Source: Flammeovirgaceae bacterium UBA5008 (GTDB lineage: Bacteria; Bacteroidota; Bacteroidia; Cytophagales; Cyclobacteriaceae). Taken from it: a stretch of DNA of 43,369 nucleotides. Positions 25,417-32,807 of the stretch are shown here, piece by piece. A program made the translations under genes and the position numbers. Under the pieces are notes generated by a model that worked only from the letters and a program-made list of their open reading frames with translations, made no database searches and was not told where the DNA came from. Each line of letters begins with the position of its first letter. Positions within the stretch are counted from its first letter, which is position 1. Where the stretch lies: the NCBI GenBank assembly GCA_002398365.1, contig DGYK01000047.1:1-43369 (forward strand), given 5' to 3'.

Positions 25417-25837
25417 AATTGTTAGTGTTTGTTTAGTGTACCAGCCTTAGTTCAAATCCATCACCAAGTGCCAAAACAGGCTGAAAAGGGCCTTTTTACT
25501 GTTGCGATGCTATCAATTTGGGTTGAGTCGTGTAGAATATGGAAAGGTAGGGGGAAGCAAAGCACGTTCCCGATAAGGGCTATGCTAGGCTAATGTGCTG
25601 ATTTTGAGCCGGAAGGAGTATTTTTAAGCGCACAGTTAGTGGCTTGTGCCAAAGCACATGCCAAACTCACTAAAATTGGTCGAAAAGTGGGTAATGGGCT
25701 GATTAGCAGGCTATCGGTAACTTGTGAGAAGGTGTAACTCGTTGATGATGGTATTATCAAATAGAGAATTTTTTAGGGGCAGTCACGCAGAAACGCGCCA
25801 AGAGGTATCTTTCAAAAAAATCATAAAGTTGTTTAAA
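25417..25837. other. 421-base interval upstream of the PspA-like gene
   Basis: No gene, RNA or clear repeat is visible. It must hold the promoter of the minus-strand pspA-terD-terD unit and that of the plus-strand gene at 25838. The only hint for the latter is TATCTTTC at 25806-25813, one base off TAnnTTTG. Confidence 0.4.
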
Positions 25838-26272
25838 ATGAAATATGTTCTAACGTTGGTGAGTGTGTTGATTTGGACTTCGGTATCTGCCCAAAATACA
25901 TTTGAAACAGAGTATGCCCGCATTATGGCCACGGTAAAGCAGTGGGAATCTGCACCGGATAGTACCATCGATTTACAATATCGCAATAGTAGAAATGGGC
26001 GCAAGGTGCGCGTAAAGACGACCTTTTTCATCAAGCGCAAGTTGCCCAATGGTATGACAAGGGATATCACGTACAAAAAATTATATCGAGTGAAGCATTC
26101 CCGCGAGGGAGTGAGTGAGGTTACCAAAGTTTATATTTATGGCGGCCGCGTAGGCCTTATTCGTAAAGTGAATGGCAATTATATGATTGCCCGCGCCTAT
26201 AGCGATGTTATTGTATTGGATAAAACCATTATAACCTATCTCAATTCCAAAAAGCAAATGTATTTTAGATAG
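25838..26272 (+). CDS. Small secreted hypothetical protein
   Basis: A 144-residue protein with a signal peptide ending at SAQ (residues 18-20). The mature part is basic and beta-rich: two repeated-looking strands with RNSRNGRKVRVKTTFFIKRK, then VYIYGGRVGLIRKVNG, then DVIVLDKTIITYLNSKKQ. It could be a small periplasmic beta-barrel or lipid-carrier-like fold, but I do not recognise the family. The ATG at 25838 was chosen because it begins a clean signal peptide; the frame is open further upstream only by chance. Confidence 0.7.
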   Translation: MKYVLTLVSVLIWTSVSAQNTFETEYARIMATVKQWESAPDSTIDLQYRNSRNGRKVRVKTTFFIKRKLPNGMTRDITYKKLYRVKHSREGVSEVTKVYIYGGRVGLIRKVNGNYMIARAYSDVIVLDKTIITYLNSKKQMYFR

Positions 26273-26299
26273 TCACGAAATACACTACACTTAGGTCAG

Positions 26300-26344
26300 C
26301 GCGCGTTTGCAACGCTTGCTTGCCTTGGGCGTTTGCAACCCCCG
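26300..26344. repeat. REP-like GCGTTTGCAAC motif pair
   Basis: GCGTTTGCAAC occurs twice, at 26303-26313 and 26329-26339, within a GC-rich patch beginning GCGCGCG and ending CCCCCGC. Such words lie beside RAYT transposase genes as their REP substrates; here a RAYT start follows about 50 bases later. Confidence 0.55.
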
Positions 26345-26392
26345 CTTTTCCTTACTATTTTTCACTTCCCCTTCGCTTTAACTTTCTTTTTT

Positions 26393-26482
26393 ATGTTCGA
26401 GAAATACAAATTCAGAGATCCTGAGGGGATTTACTTTATCACCACAACGACTGTTGGCTGGGTTGTTTATCCACGAAATTAG
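26393..26482 (+). pseudogene. Truncated REP-associated tyrosine transposase (RAYT)
   Basis: An ATG opens MFEKYKFRDPEGIYFITTTT followed by VGWV. This is the N-terminal signature of Y1/IS200-like RAYT transposases in Bacteroidota, which are normally about 180-200 residues. After VGWV the frame runs into unrelated sequence and stops at codon 30. No HUH motif or catalytic tyrosine is present, and none of the remaining protein is found in the next 80 bases. It appears to be a remnant left by deletion or by insertion of the following gene region. Confidence 0.75.
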
Positions 26483-26564
26483 GCTCAGTTAATTTATTTG
26501 TCATCGATCTGTAACATTTTATGGACGGCTGTCTCTAACGGCCGAACCATTAAATTATAGACTT

Positions 26565-27449
26565 ATGAAAAAGCTAACCACCGTTTCAACCGTTTTTCTA
26601 ATCTTTTTCAGCCCGATCTCTGCCGCTTTGATGACACTGTGTGGCTCAACGATTGCGCGAACAGAAGAAAGTCCTTATACATTTGAAGTTCAGAAAAGCG
26701 GCCAGGGAGAAAACGCTATTATCTTCATCCCGGGATTTGCAAGTTCAGCCTCCGTGTGGGACGAAACGAAAGCGAAGTTCGAGAAACACTACACTTGCTA
26801 TACGCTAACGATGGCAGGGTTTGCGGGTGTAAAACCTCAGCCTACCCCGACTTTCAAAAATTGGGAAACCAGCATTGCCCGCTTTATTCAGGAAAATGAT
26901 ATCGAAAAACCAATCATTGTTGGGCATAGCATGGGTGGTGTTATGGCGATGGCATTGGCTGCTGACTATCCGCAACTTGTGAAGAAGATTGTAGTAGTAG
27001 ATGCACTCCCTTGCCTATCGGCAATGAGTAATCCCGCATTTCAGTCCGCAGCTAAGCCCGATTGTTCGGCCATGGTTCGTCAAATTACTACGGCCACGAA
27101 TGAGCAATTTTATCAAATGCAAAAGATGACAATGAAAGGCCTTGTAGCTGATACTGCTAAGCAAGCGTTGGTAGTAGAGTGGAGTATGAGATCAGACCGA
27201 AATACCATTGGCGAAATGTTCTGCGACTTTTCAAATACCGATCTGCGTGAGCGCATTAAGTCAGTTGAATGCCCCGCTTTGATTCTATTAGAGCCCTATT
27301 TCAAAAATATATCTAGTGCGATTGACAGTCAGTACAAGAATTTGAAAACGGCCCAATTGCAGTATGCCAACCGAGGTCTCCATTTTATCATGTATGATGA
27401 TAAAGAATGGTATTTTAGTCAACTGGACCATTTCATCCCAACCAAATAA
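26565..27449 (+). CDS. Exported alpha/beta hydrolase
   Basis: A 294-residue protein with an N-terminal signal or anchor (residues 1-31) and an alpha/beta hydrolase fold. The oxyanion region is IFIPGFASSASVWD (about 53-66), the nucleophile elbow is GHSMGG with S122, and the likely catalytic histidine is H273 (GLHFIMYDD). The usual acidic residue after the sixth strand is not where expected (CPALILLEPYFKN), so the triad may use a displaced Asp. Four cysteines (about 79, 145, 166, 214) suggest disulfides outside the cytoplasm. One base separates its stop from the ECF sigma gene, so the hydrolase belongs to the sigma-factor operon. Confidence 0.85.
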   Translation: MKKLTTVSTVFLIFFSPISAALMTLCGSTIARTEESPYTFEVQKSGQGENAIIFIPGFASSASVWDETKAKFEKHYTCYTLTMAGFAGVKPQPTPTFKNWETSIARFIQENDIEKPIIVGHSMGGVMAMALAADYPQLVKKIVVVDALPCLSAMSNPAFQSAAKPDCSAMVRQITTATNEQFYQMQKMTMKGLVADTAKQALVVEWSMRSDRNTIGEMFCDFSNTDLRERIKSVECPALILLEPYFKNISSAIDSQYKNLKTAQLQYANRGLHFIMYDDKEWYFSQLDHFIPTK

Positions 27450-27450
27450 G

Positions 27451-27924
27451 ATGCCGTTCGAAGAGATATACAAAACGTATTGGCAGAAAGTGTTTCGGGT
27501 GTGTATGGGGTATGCCAACGATTATGATCTTGCCAAAGATATGGCGCAAGAGGCTTTCATTATTGTATGGCAACAATTGCCGAAATTTCGTAACGAGGCA
27601 GATATTGGAACCTGGATCTATCGAATTGCAACGAATAATTGTTTGCGTCAGGTGGAGCGACAAAAGCGATTCCCCAAAGCAGCCTTGCCATTGAATTTGG
27701 AGGAAGATAAGCAAGTGAATGTTGAACCGCAGCTTCAGCTTTTATATCGGTTCATTTCAGAACTCTCGGAAACAGAACGAATTATCATATCCCTCGAATT
27801 GGAAAACGCAAAGCAGTCTGCGATCGCACAAATCGTAGGGCTTTCAGAAGCAAACACCCGTGTAAAAATTCATCGCATCAAAGAGAAGTTAACTCAAAAG
27901 TTCAAAGAGCATGGAAACGCCTGA
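27451..27924 (+). CDS. ECF-type RNA polymerase sigma factor
   Basis: A 157-residue extracytoplasmic-function sigma factor. Region 2 covers residues 5-70 (KVFRVCMGYANDYDLAKDMAQE, split here as KVFRVCMGY and DLAKDMAQEAFI, then FRNEADIGTWIYRIA). Region 4 covers about 95-150 (LSETERIIISLELEN, then GLSEANTRVKIHRIKEKL as the DNA-reading helix-turn-helix). No C-terminal extension is present. The ATG at 27451 lies 1 base after the hydrolase stop, and the gene overlaps the next by 14 bases. The four-TM protein behind it is the natural candidate for its anti-sigma factor. Confidence 0.92.
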   Translation: MPFEEIYKTYWQKVFRVCMGYANDYDLAKDMAQEAFIIVWQQLPKFRNEADIGTWIYRIATNNCLRQVERQKRFPKAALPLNLEEDKQVNVEPQLQLLYRFISELSETERIIISLELENAKQSAIAQIVGLSEANTRVKIHRIKEKLTQKFKEHGNA

Positions 27925-28507
27925 TATTGATTTCAAAGAATTGTGGGCCTCACAAAATACAGAGCAACCCAACCTGGCCGACTTGCTGCAAAGAGTTGAT
28001 CGGTATAAGAAGTCGAGAAGACGACACACCGTTCTCGCTAATCTTAGCTTAAGTATCACCGCAGCCTTTATCTTGTTCGTTTGGTATTATTACCAACCCC
28101 AACTCGTGACCACCAAAGTTGGAATTGTTTTTATCATTGCCGCAATCGCGTTGTATATCATCGCTATTAATAAAAGCCGGAGCCTATTTAGACAGGCCGA
28201 TGAATCAAACAATAATCAGCAATACTTGAATAACCTATTGGAGATCAAAGCCAAACAACAGTTTATCGAAACCACCGTGTTGAATAGCTATTTCGCATTG
28301 CTTTCGTTCGGCATCGCTTTGTATATGTATGAATACGCTTCCCATATGACGATGGTCGGGGCAGCGGTCACATATGGCATCACTGGAATTTGGATACTCC
28401 TGAATTGGTTTTACCTGCGGCCGTTGCAAATCAGAAAGCAACAGGCAAGGTTGAATGGGTTGATCGATAAGTTGAAAAGCATGCAGGATCAATTAAATCA
28501 GGAGTAA
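27911..28507 (+). CDS. Four-TM protein, candidate anti-sigma factor
   Basis: A 198-residue protein. Residues 1-40 are cytoplasmic and acidic-to-basic (DFKELWASQNTEQPNLADLL, then RVDRYKKSRRRH). Four hydrophobic helices follow at about 40-60, 65-85, 115-135 and 140-160, and the end is a charged coiled coil. The DFKELW(A)SQ opening resembles anti-sigma-like proteins next to ECF genes in Bacteroidota. No zinc-binding HxxxCxxC motif is visible, so it is not a classical ZAS protein. The 14-base overlap with the sigma gene indicates coupled translation. The role is inferred from position. Confidence 0.75.
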   Translation: METPDIDFKELWASQNTEQPNLADLLQRVDRYKKSRRRHTVLANLSLSITAAFILFVWYYYQPQLVTTKVGIVFIIAAIALYIIAINKSRSLFRQADESNNNQQYLNNLLEIKAKQQFIETTVLNSYFALLSFGIALYMYEYASHMTMVGAAVTYGITGIWILLNWFYLRPLQIRKQQARLNGLIDKLKSMQDQLNQE

Positions 28508-28535
28508 ACGGAGCGGCTTTCAGTCGTCATTAACC

Positions 28536-28570
28536 TTTGAAGGAATAAGCAGACGAATATAATAACTTTG
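28536..28570 (+). promoter_or_regulatory. Promoter of the aspartylglucosaminidase-like gene
   Basis: TTTG at 28536-28539 is followed after 23 bases by TAACTTTG at 28563-28570, a full match to TAnnTTTG. The start codon is 38 bases further downstream. Confidence 0.45.
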
Positions 28571-28608
28571 AATAGGACTAATTATCTTTAGTGCTCACTA
28601 TTCCACCC

Positions 28609-29568
28609 ATGAAAACTTCTCGCAGACAATTTTTGAAACTAACGGCTGCTGCCAGCGCATTGCCCTTCGCTTCGATGGCGGCTTCTGCTCCGGCAGTGAA
28701 TAAACCCATTGTCATTTCTACTTGGAACTTCGGCAAGCAAGCCAACGAAGAAGCATGGAAGATTTTGTCTGCCGGAGGCAAAGCACTAGATGCCGTAGAG
28801 GCAGGTGCTCGCGTGCCCGAGGGTGACCCAAAAGAAACCTCGGTGGGCTTAGGCGGTTTGCCGGATCGTGATGGCCGCGTAACACTTGATGCGTGCATCA
28901 TGGACGAGCAGGGGAACATCGGCTCTGTGGCATGTCTCGAACATATTGTACATCCGGTATCGGTGGCGCGCAAAGTGATGGAGAAAACTCCGCACGTGAT
29001 GCTCGTGGGAGAGGGGGCCTTGCAGTTTGCGTTGGCGAATGGATTCAAGAAAGAAAAGTTGCTCACCAAAGAATCGGAGAAAGCGTGGAAGGCATGGCTG
29101 AAGGAAAAGAAATATAAGCCGGTAGCCAACATTGAAAATCATGATACGATCGGTATTGTAGCGCTGGACGCACAAGGAAATTTATCAGGCGCGTGTACCA
29201 CCAGCGGCATGGCTTATAAGATGCGTGGCCGCGTAGGCGATTCACCGATTATCGGAGCAGGTTTGTATGTCGACAATGAAGTGGGGGCTGCTACATCCAC
29301 CGGTGTAGGCGAGGAAGTGATTCGTATCGTAGGTTGTCATTTGGTGGTAGAGCTGATGCGTCAGGGAAATAGCCCGGAGCAAGCCTGCAAGCTGGCGGTA
29401 GAGCGTATCATTCGAAAAAATCCGGACAAGGCAAAAACACTTCAGGTGGGTTTTCTCGCACTCAGCAAAAGCGGAGAGTATGGTGCTTATTGCTTACAGA
29501 AGGGATTTACGTACGCGGTGCATGACAGTGCTACGAATAAGCTATTTGACGCAACCAGTATTTATTAA
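28609..29568 (+). CDS. N4-(beta-N-acetylglucosaminyl)-L-asparaginase (Ntn hydrolase)
   Basis: A 319-residue protein with a Tat signal (SRRQFLKLTAAASALPF, residues 4-20), so it is exported folded. The Ntn-hydrolase signature follows: NHDTIG with nucleophile T180, after which the precursor self-cleaves, then TTSGMAYKMRGRVGDSPIIG and STGVGEE. It removes asparagine-linked N-acetylglucosamine or cleaves related beta-aspartyl bonds. The ATG at 28609 gives the Tat signal cleanly; an earlier in-frame GTG at 28591 would not. The cutC gene follows after 17 bases. Confidence 0.93.
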   Translation: MKTSRRQFLKLTAAASALPFASMAASAPAVNKPIVISTWNFGKQANEEAWKILSAGGKALDAVEAGARVPEGDPKETSVGLGGLPDRDGRVTLDACIMDEQGNIGSVACLEHIVHPVSVARKVMEKTPHVMLVGEGALQFALANGFKKEKLLTKESEKAWKAWLKEKKYKPVANIENHDTIGIVALDAQGNLSGACTTSGMAYKMRGRVGDSPIIGAGLYVDNEVGAATSTGVGEEVIRIVGCHLVVELMRQGNSPEQACKLAVERIIRKNPDKAKTLQVGFLALSKSGEYGAYCLQKGFTYAVHDSATNKLFDATSIY

Positions 29569-29585
29569 TTAGTGAAATTGATTCT

Positions 29586-30347
29586 ATGCTGCTGGAAGTA
29601 GTTGTATATAATATTGAATCAGCTCTGCGGGCACAAGAAGGTGGCGCAGATCGCATTGAACTGTGTGATAATCCGGGTGAGGGAGGCACTACTCCATCGT
29701 ATGCTGTAATCGAAGCCGCGCGGCAAAATGTAAACATGGATGTGTTTGTGATGATCCGTCCGCGCGGTGGCGATTTTTTGTATTCCAATTATGAATTTCA
29801 TGCCATGAAGCGCGACATCCATCAATGCCAGAAGATCAGCGTAGACGGAGTGGTGTTTGGTATGCTTACCGCAGAAGGCCGCATCGATGTAAAGCGATGC
29901 AAAGAGTTGGTTGAGCGGGCGCGTCCGTTAAAGGTAACTTGTCACCGAGCATTCGACATGACGCGCGATCCTTTCGAAGCATTAGAAGATTGTATCGAAG
30001 CAGGGTTTGATAGAATTTTAACAGCGGGACAACAGGCACAAGCAGCGAGAGGAAAAGAACTGATCGGGCAATTAATTCAAAAAGCGAATGGTCGAATTGC
30101 GATCATGCCGGGCTCGGGAGTTAATGAAAACACCGTGGAAGAAATACTGCGTGCATCAAAAGCAACAGAGATTCATTTTTCAGCGACCGCTTTCCGCGAA
30201 AGCGGGATGCAGTACCGCAATCAGCAAATTGCGGGTATGGGTTCAGAGGAAGGTAGTGAGTTTAAGTTGCGAACCGTAGATCCGGAGCGTGTTAGGAAAA
30301 TGCGAGCGTTGGCCGAAGAAGTTGAGCGTAGCAATCAGCGTGTGTAA
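29586..30347 (+). CDS. cutC: CutC family protein
   Basis: A 253-residue TIM-barrel protein with the CutC opening MLLEVVVYN and GGADRIELCDNPGEGG, then MIRPRGGDFLYS, VDGVVFGML, TCHRAFDMTRDP and GSGVNENTV. The family was named for copper homeostasis, but a direct enzymatic role remains unsettled. The length and motifs are complete. It probably shares a transcript with the aspartylglucosaminidase gene. Confidence 0.94.
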   Translation: MLLEVVVYNIESALRAQEGGADRIELCDNPGEGGTTPSYAVIEAARQNVNMDVFVMIRPRGGDFLYSNYEFHAMKRDIHQCQKISVDGVVFGMLTAEGRIDVKRCKELVERARPLKVTCHRAFDMTRDPFEALEDCIEAGFDRILTAGQQAQAARGKELIGQLIQKANGRIAIMPGSGVNENTVEEILRASKATEIHFSATAFRESGMQYRNQQIAGMGSEEGSEFKLRTVDPERVRKMRALAEEVERSNQRV

Positions 30348-30365
30348 AATTTCCAAATCAGAGAT

Positions 30366-30629
30366 TCAAAGATTTTCTGTGGAGCGCGACTGAATTAGGT
30401 ATTCGATATATTTTCTGCTCTTTTTGCCCTTTATTTCTCTTTCCCTTTTAACAGCTTCTTGTCGAGATTCGAAAGATTCATGGTAAACTAGTGCCAAAGG
30501 AATGCAAGCCGAGGTGAATGCACCACCCTTACCTTGATTGTGTTCTTCTACGCGCCTTGTCAGTGATTCTGTTTGCCCGATGTAATATTTATTGCACTTA
30601 TCGGAATAGAGAATGTATACGAAATACAT
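30366..30629 (-). CDS. GIY-YIG nuclease domain protein
   Basis: An 87-residue protein made of one GIY-YIG domain. It carries the paired strands VYILYS and YYIGQT (Tyr5 and Tyr15), the catalytic-type Arg in LTRRVEEHNQGKGG, and a Glu in the C-terminal EAVKREREIKG helix. Such single-domain proteins (UPF0213/YhbQ-like) are nuclease-related, but a cellular role is not firmly known. It is convergent with cutC, 18 bases apart. The gene is preceded by the tRNA-Ala terminator and so has its own promoter. Confidence 0.9.
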   Translation of the reverse strand: MYFVYILYSDKCNKYYIGQTESLTRRVEEHNQGKGGAFTSACIPLALVYHESFESRQEAVKREREIKGKKSRKYIEYLIQSRSTENL

Positions 30630-30640
30630 ACTGTAGATTT

Positions 30641-30674
30641 AAAAAAAAAGATGGCTACCGAGCCATCTTTTTTT
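30641..30674 (-). terminator. Terminator of tRNA-Ala
   Basis: AAAAAGATGGCT and AGCCATCTTTTTTT form a perfect stem around ACCG. It starts 2 bases after the tRNA 3' end on the minus strand. Confidence 0.85.
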
Positions 30675-30675
30675 G

Positions 30676-30749
30676 TGGAGAATATCGGATTCGAACCGAT
30701 GACCTCTTCCATGCCATGGAAGCGCTCTAGCCAGCTGAGCTAATCCCCC
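30676..30749 (-). tRNA. tRNA-Ala (GGC anticodon)
   Basis: A 74-nt cloverleaf with acceptor GGGGGAT pairing with ATTCTCC (two G-U pairs), D arm GCTCAGCTGGCTAGAGC, anticodon arm CTTCC-ATGGCAT-GGAAG with anticodon GGC at 30713-30715, variable loop AGGTC and T arm ATCGG-TTCGAAT-CCGAT. The discriminator base is A. CCA is not encoded, since the gene is followed by CAAAAAAA. It reads GCC/GCU alanine codons. Confidence 0.95.
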
Positions 30750-30777
30750 GAATTAATTATTTCAAATTTCAATTGCT

Positions 30778-30828
30778 GACCTTCCCGAATGCTTTCGGGA
30801 CGCTCTAGCCAGCTGAGCTAATCCCCCG
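30778..30828 (-). pseudogene. Partial tRNA-Ala copy (5' half) with replaced anticodon arm
   Basis: Bases 30801-30828 repeat exactly the 5' acceptor strand and D arm of the tRNA at 30723-30750. The anticodon arm is replaced by a perfect hairpin at 30783-30800 (TCCCGAA-AGCA-TTCGGGA on the minus strand). The variable loop word AGGTC follows at 30778-30782, after which similarity ends. The T arm and 3' acceptor strand are missing, so it cannot fold as a tRNA. It is a tRNA-derived remnant. Confidence 0.8.
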
Positions 30829-30885
30829 TAACTTCCGGCAAATATATTTCAAAATCCAATTAAGCCAAACTTTATCGCGCTACCG

Positions 30886-31713
30886 CTAGCCCATTATAGC
30901 AATCATTTTGAGGATGGGTTGTCCCAACTCATGCAATCCTGAAATGCGAATCCGCTGAAGCGCCTCTTGTGGAGGCAGCCCCTTCGTAAATAGTTTCCAG
31001 GCATCGTCAGCCTTGATTTCAACTTCGGCCGCAGGTCGCTCATTTGAATGATCCCAACGCCAACCGGTGGAGGAGTAGCGAATGCTCCAGGAACCACCAT
31101 TTTCTCCTAAAATGTGAATACGCACAATAGCTCCTTCGTACGACAATACAGATTGATATGCAACCGGCAATGCGCGCATGAATGTATCGATAACCGGAAA
31201 ATAGAATTCACGCTCCATCAAGCCACCCACACCTACGGCTTCCCGTATTTGCTTTTGATGATGCCACTTCTCGGTGTACTCGCGGGCAATGTGAAACCAA
31301 TTTTGTGATTCCGCTTCTCCTGCCCACGCTACCGAGAATAAAGCTTTAGCCGAAGGCTCCAGCGACTGCAATACCTTTACATATTCCTTGCCCGATTTCT
31401 CCAATAAATCGATCAACACAATCGGACTTACACGCTTGAAACTGTTTACCCAATCGGCATTCAATTGATTGAGATAATTGACCAAATCTTGATAGGAGTT
31501 AATCCCTTCCGGTTTCGATCCAAAGTAACCATCGCGCACCATGGATAAGGTGCGCAAGTTTCCATCCAGCAAATGAGCGGCAATGTCTTTGACGGTCCAC
31601 AACTTAGCCAAAGTGGGTTTGTTCCAATCTTCCAGCTGCAATGATTTCAAAAAGGCGATCAACTGATCGTCCAGCGGCTCAAATAAGTGCAGGGTGGGAA
31701 TAGGAACAATCAT
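30886..31713 (-). CDS. Maleylpyruvate isomerase/DinB-like N-terminal domain protein
   Basis: A 275-residue soluble protein. The first 150 residues form a DinB-like helical bundle of the MDMPI type: DWNKPTLAKLWTVKDIAAHLLDGN with a metal-type His (about residue 48), and IAREYTEKWHHQKQIREAVG with a His pair near 173. The C-terminal part (about 195-275) is an SCP2-like strand-helix module (VEIKADDAWKLFTKG). In actinobacteria such proteins use mycothiol, which Bacteroidota do not make, so a different thiol or substrate is likely. Nothing in the neighbourhood defines its pathway. Confidence 0.85.
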   Translation of the reverse strand: MIVPIPTLHLFEPLDDQLIAFLKSLQLEDWNKPTLAKLWTVKDIAAHLLDGNLRTLSMVRDGYFGSKPEGINSYQDLVNYLNQLNADWVNSFKRVSPIVLIDLLEKSGKEYVKVLQSLEPSAKALFSVAWAGEAESQNWFHIAREYTEKWHHQKQIREAVGVGGLMEREFYFPVIDTFMRALPVAYQSVLSYEGAIVRIHILGENGGSWSIRYSSTGWRWDHSNERPAAEVEIKADDAWKLFTKGLPPQEALQRIRISGLHELGQPILKMIAIMG

Positions 31714-31726
31714 GATGCAATGGTGT

Positions 31727-32656
31727 CTACAAAGATAGCTTTTGAACCGGAAATAGAGTCAGATCCAACAGATCGGTATGTCGCACTACTTGCACATCGA
31801 TCATCGTGAGCACTTCTTTTCTGGTAAGCTCTTTGAACAATTGATTTAAGTTGTTCATCGGTTTGTTATTGAACGTTACGATTAAATCTCCTTCTTTAAT
31901 CTGCGATCGCGAAGCCGGAGATTCCTTTTCAATGCCTACCACAAATAGCGCTTTGTCATTTGGTAGATGGTAATGTCGTTTAATTTTTGGGTGAAGGTTT
32001 ACTTCCTGTAACTGAAATCCCAGATACGCTTTGAAGACCTTGCCCGTCTTTACCAGTTGACTGCCAATCTCTTTGGCTGTGTTGATGTTGACGGAAAAGC
32101 TCATTCCGTTGGCTCCCTGGATGATGGCCGTATTCACACCAACCACTTCACCATTAGTATTGATTAAGGGCCCTCCGGAGTTGCCGGGATTCAGCGCTGC
32201 GTCTGACTGAATCACATTGTCGACCAGCATGCCATTTTGCGAACGCAAAGTTCGCCCCAGCGCACTGACTACTCCTGCAGTAACCGTGTGCTGATACCCG
32301 AGCGGATTTCCTATCGCCACAACAAACTGACCGATTTGCAATTGTTCGGCATCACCCAGTTGCGATACAGAATATCCTTCGGAATAGATTTTTAGTACGG
32401 CCAAATCTGTATCCGGGTCCTGACCAATTAAAGTTGCTTCAATCTCATTTTCGTTGAGCAGCGACACCATGATTCGGTCAGCGCCTTTTACTACATGACT
32501 ATTGGTGAAGATCAACCCATCGGAAGAGAAAATAAAGCCCGAACCACTGCCAGCGCGCTTGAGCTGACCCTTGTCTTTTTTGTAGATGTCAATTTTGACC
32601 ACCGCGTTTTTAACCTGCGCCACCGCATCTACAATCATTTGTGAGAATGCATCCAT
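31727..32656 (-). CDS. HtrA-like S1C serine protease with PDZ, no signal peptide
   Basis: A 309-residue trypsin-fold protease with triad H54 (TNSHVV), D84 (DTDLAVL) and S160 (GNSGGPL), then a C-terminal PDZ domain (about 225-305: GIEKESPASRSQIKEGDLIV, then NNKPMNNLNQL). It lacks a signal peptide or membrane helix at the chosen ATG (32656, MDAFSQ) and also at the alternative ATG 32677, so it should be cytoplasmic, unlike most HtrA proteases. It is divergent from the unknown gene at 32808. Confidence 0.87.
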   Translation of the reverse strand: MDAFSQMIVDAVAQVKNAVVKIDIYKKDKGQLKRAGSGSGFIFSSDGLIFTNSHVVKGADRIMVSLLNENEIEATLIGQDPDTDLAVLKIYSEGYSVSQLGDAEQLQIGQFVVAIGNPLGYQHTVTAGVVSALGRTLRSQNGMLVDNVIQSDAALNPGNSGGPLINTNGEVVGVNTAIIQGANGMSFSVNINTAKEIGSQLVKTGKVFKAYLGFQLQEVNLHPKIKRHYHLPNDKALFVVGIEKESPASRSQIKEGDLIVTFNNKPMNNLNQLFKELTRKEVLTMIDVQVVRHTDLLDLTLFPVQKLSL

Positions 32657-32807
32657 TGTATTTTGTTTACAGGGCATGATCAAATATCCTTCCGAAGTAT
32701 AGATTCGGTAATAATGTCTATTATAATCTGTCAAATTGGTAGGATATTGGTAACTATTGCTTGTATTTATTAAATTCGTAAACTTTACCCAACTAATATC
32801 CCCTTCA

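Larger units (their letters stand above)
26273..26564. other. Interval with REP-like motif and transposase remnant
   Basis: About 290 bases between genes. It holds the two REP-like words at 26303-26339 and the RAYT remnant at 26393-26482. The remaining 80 bases before 26565 probably carry the promoter of the hydrolase-sigma operon; I see no clean box. Confidence 0.55.

Noticed and set aside
26393..26482. Functional small gene
   Set aside because: It matches only the first two dozen residues of RAYT transposases and lacks every catalytic residue.
30778..30828. A second functional tRNA gene
   Set aside because: The T arm and 3' acceptor strand are absent and the anticodon loop is not of normal form.
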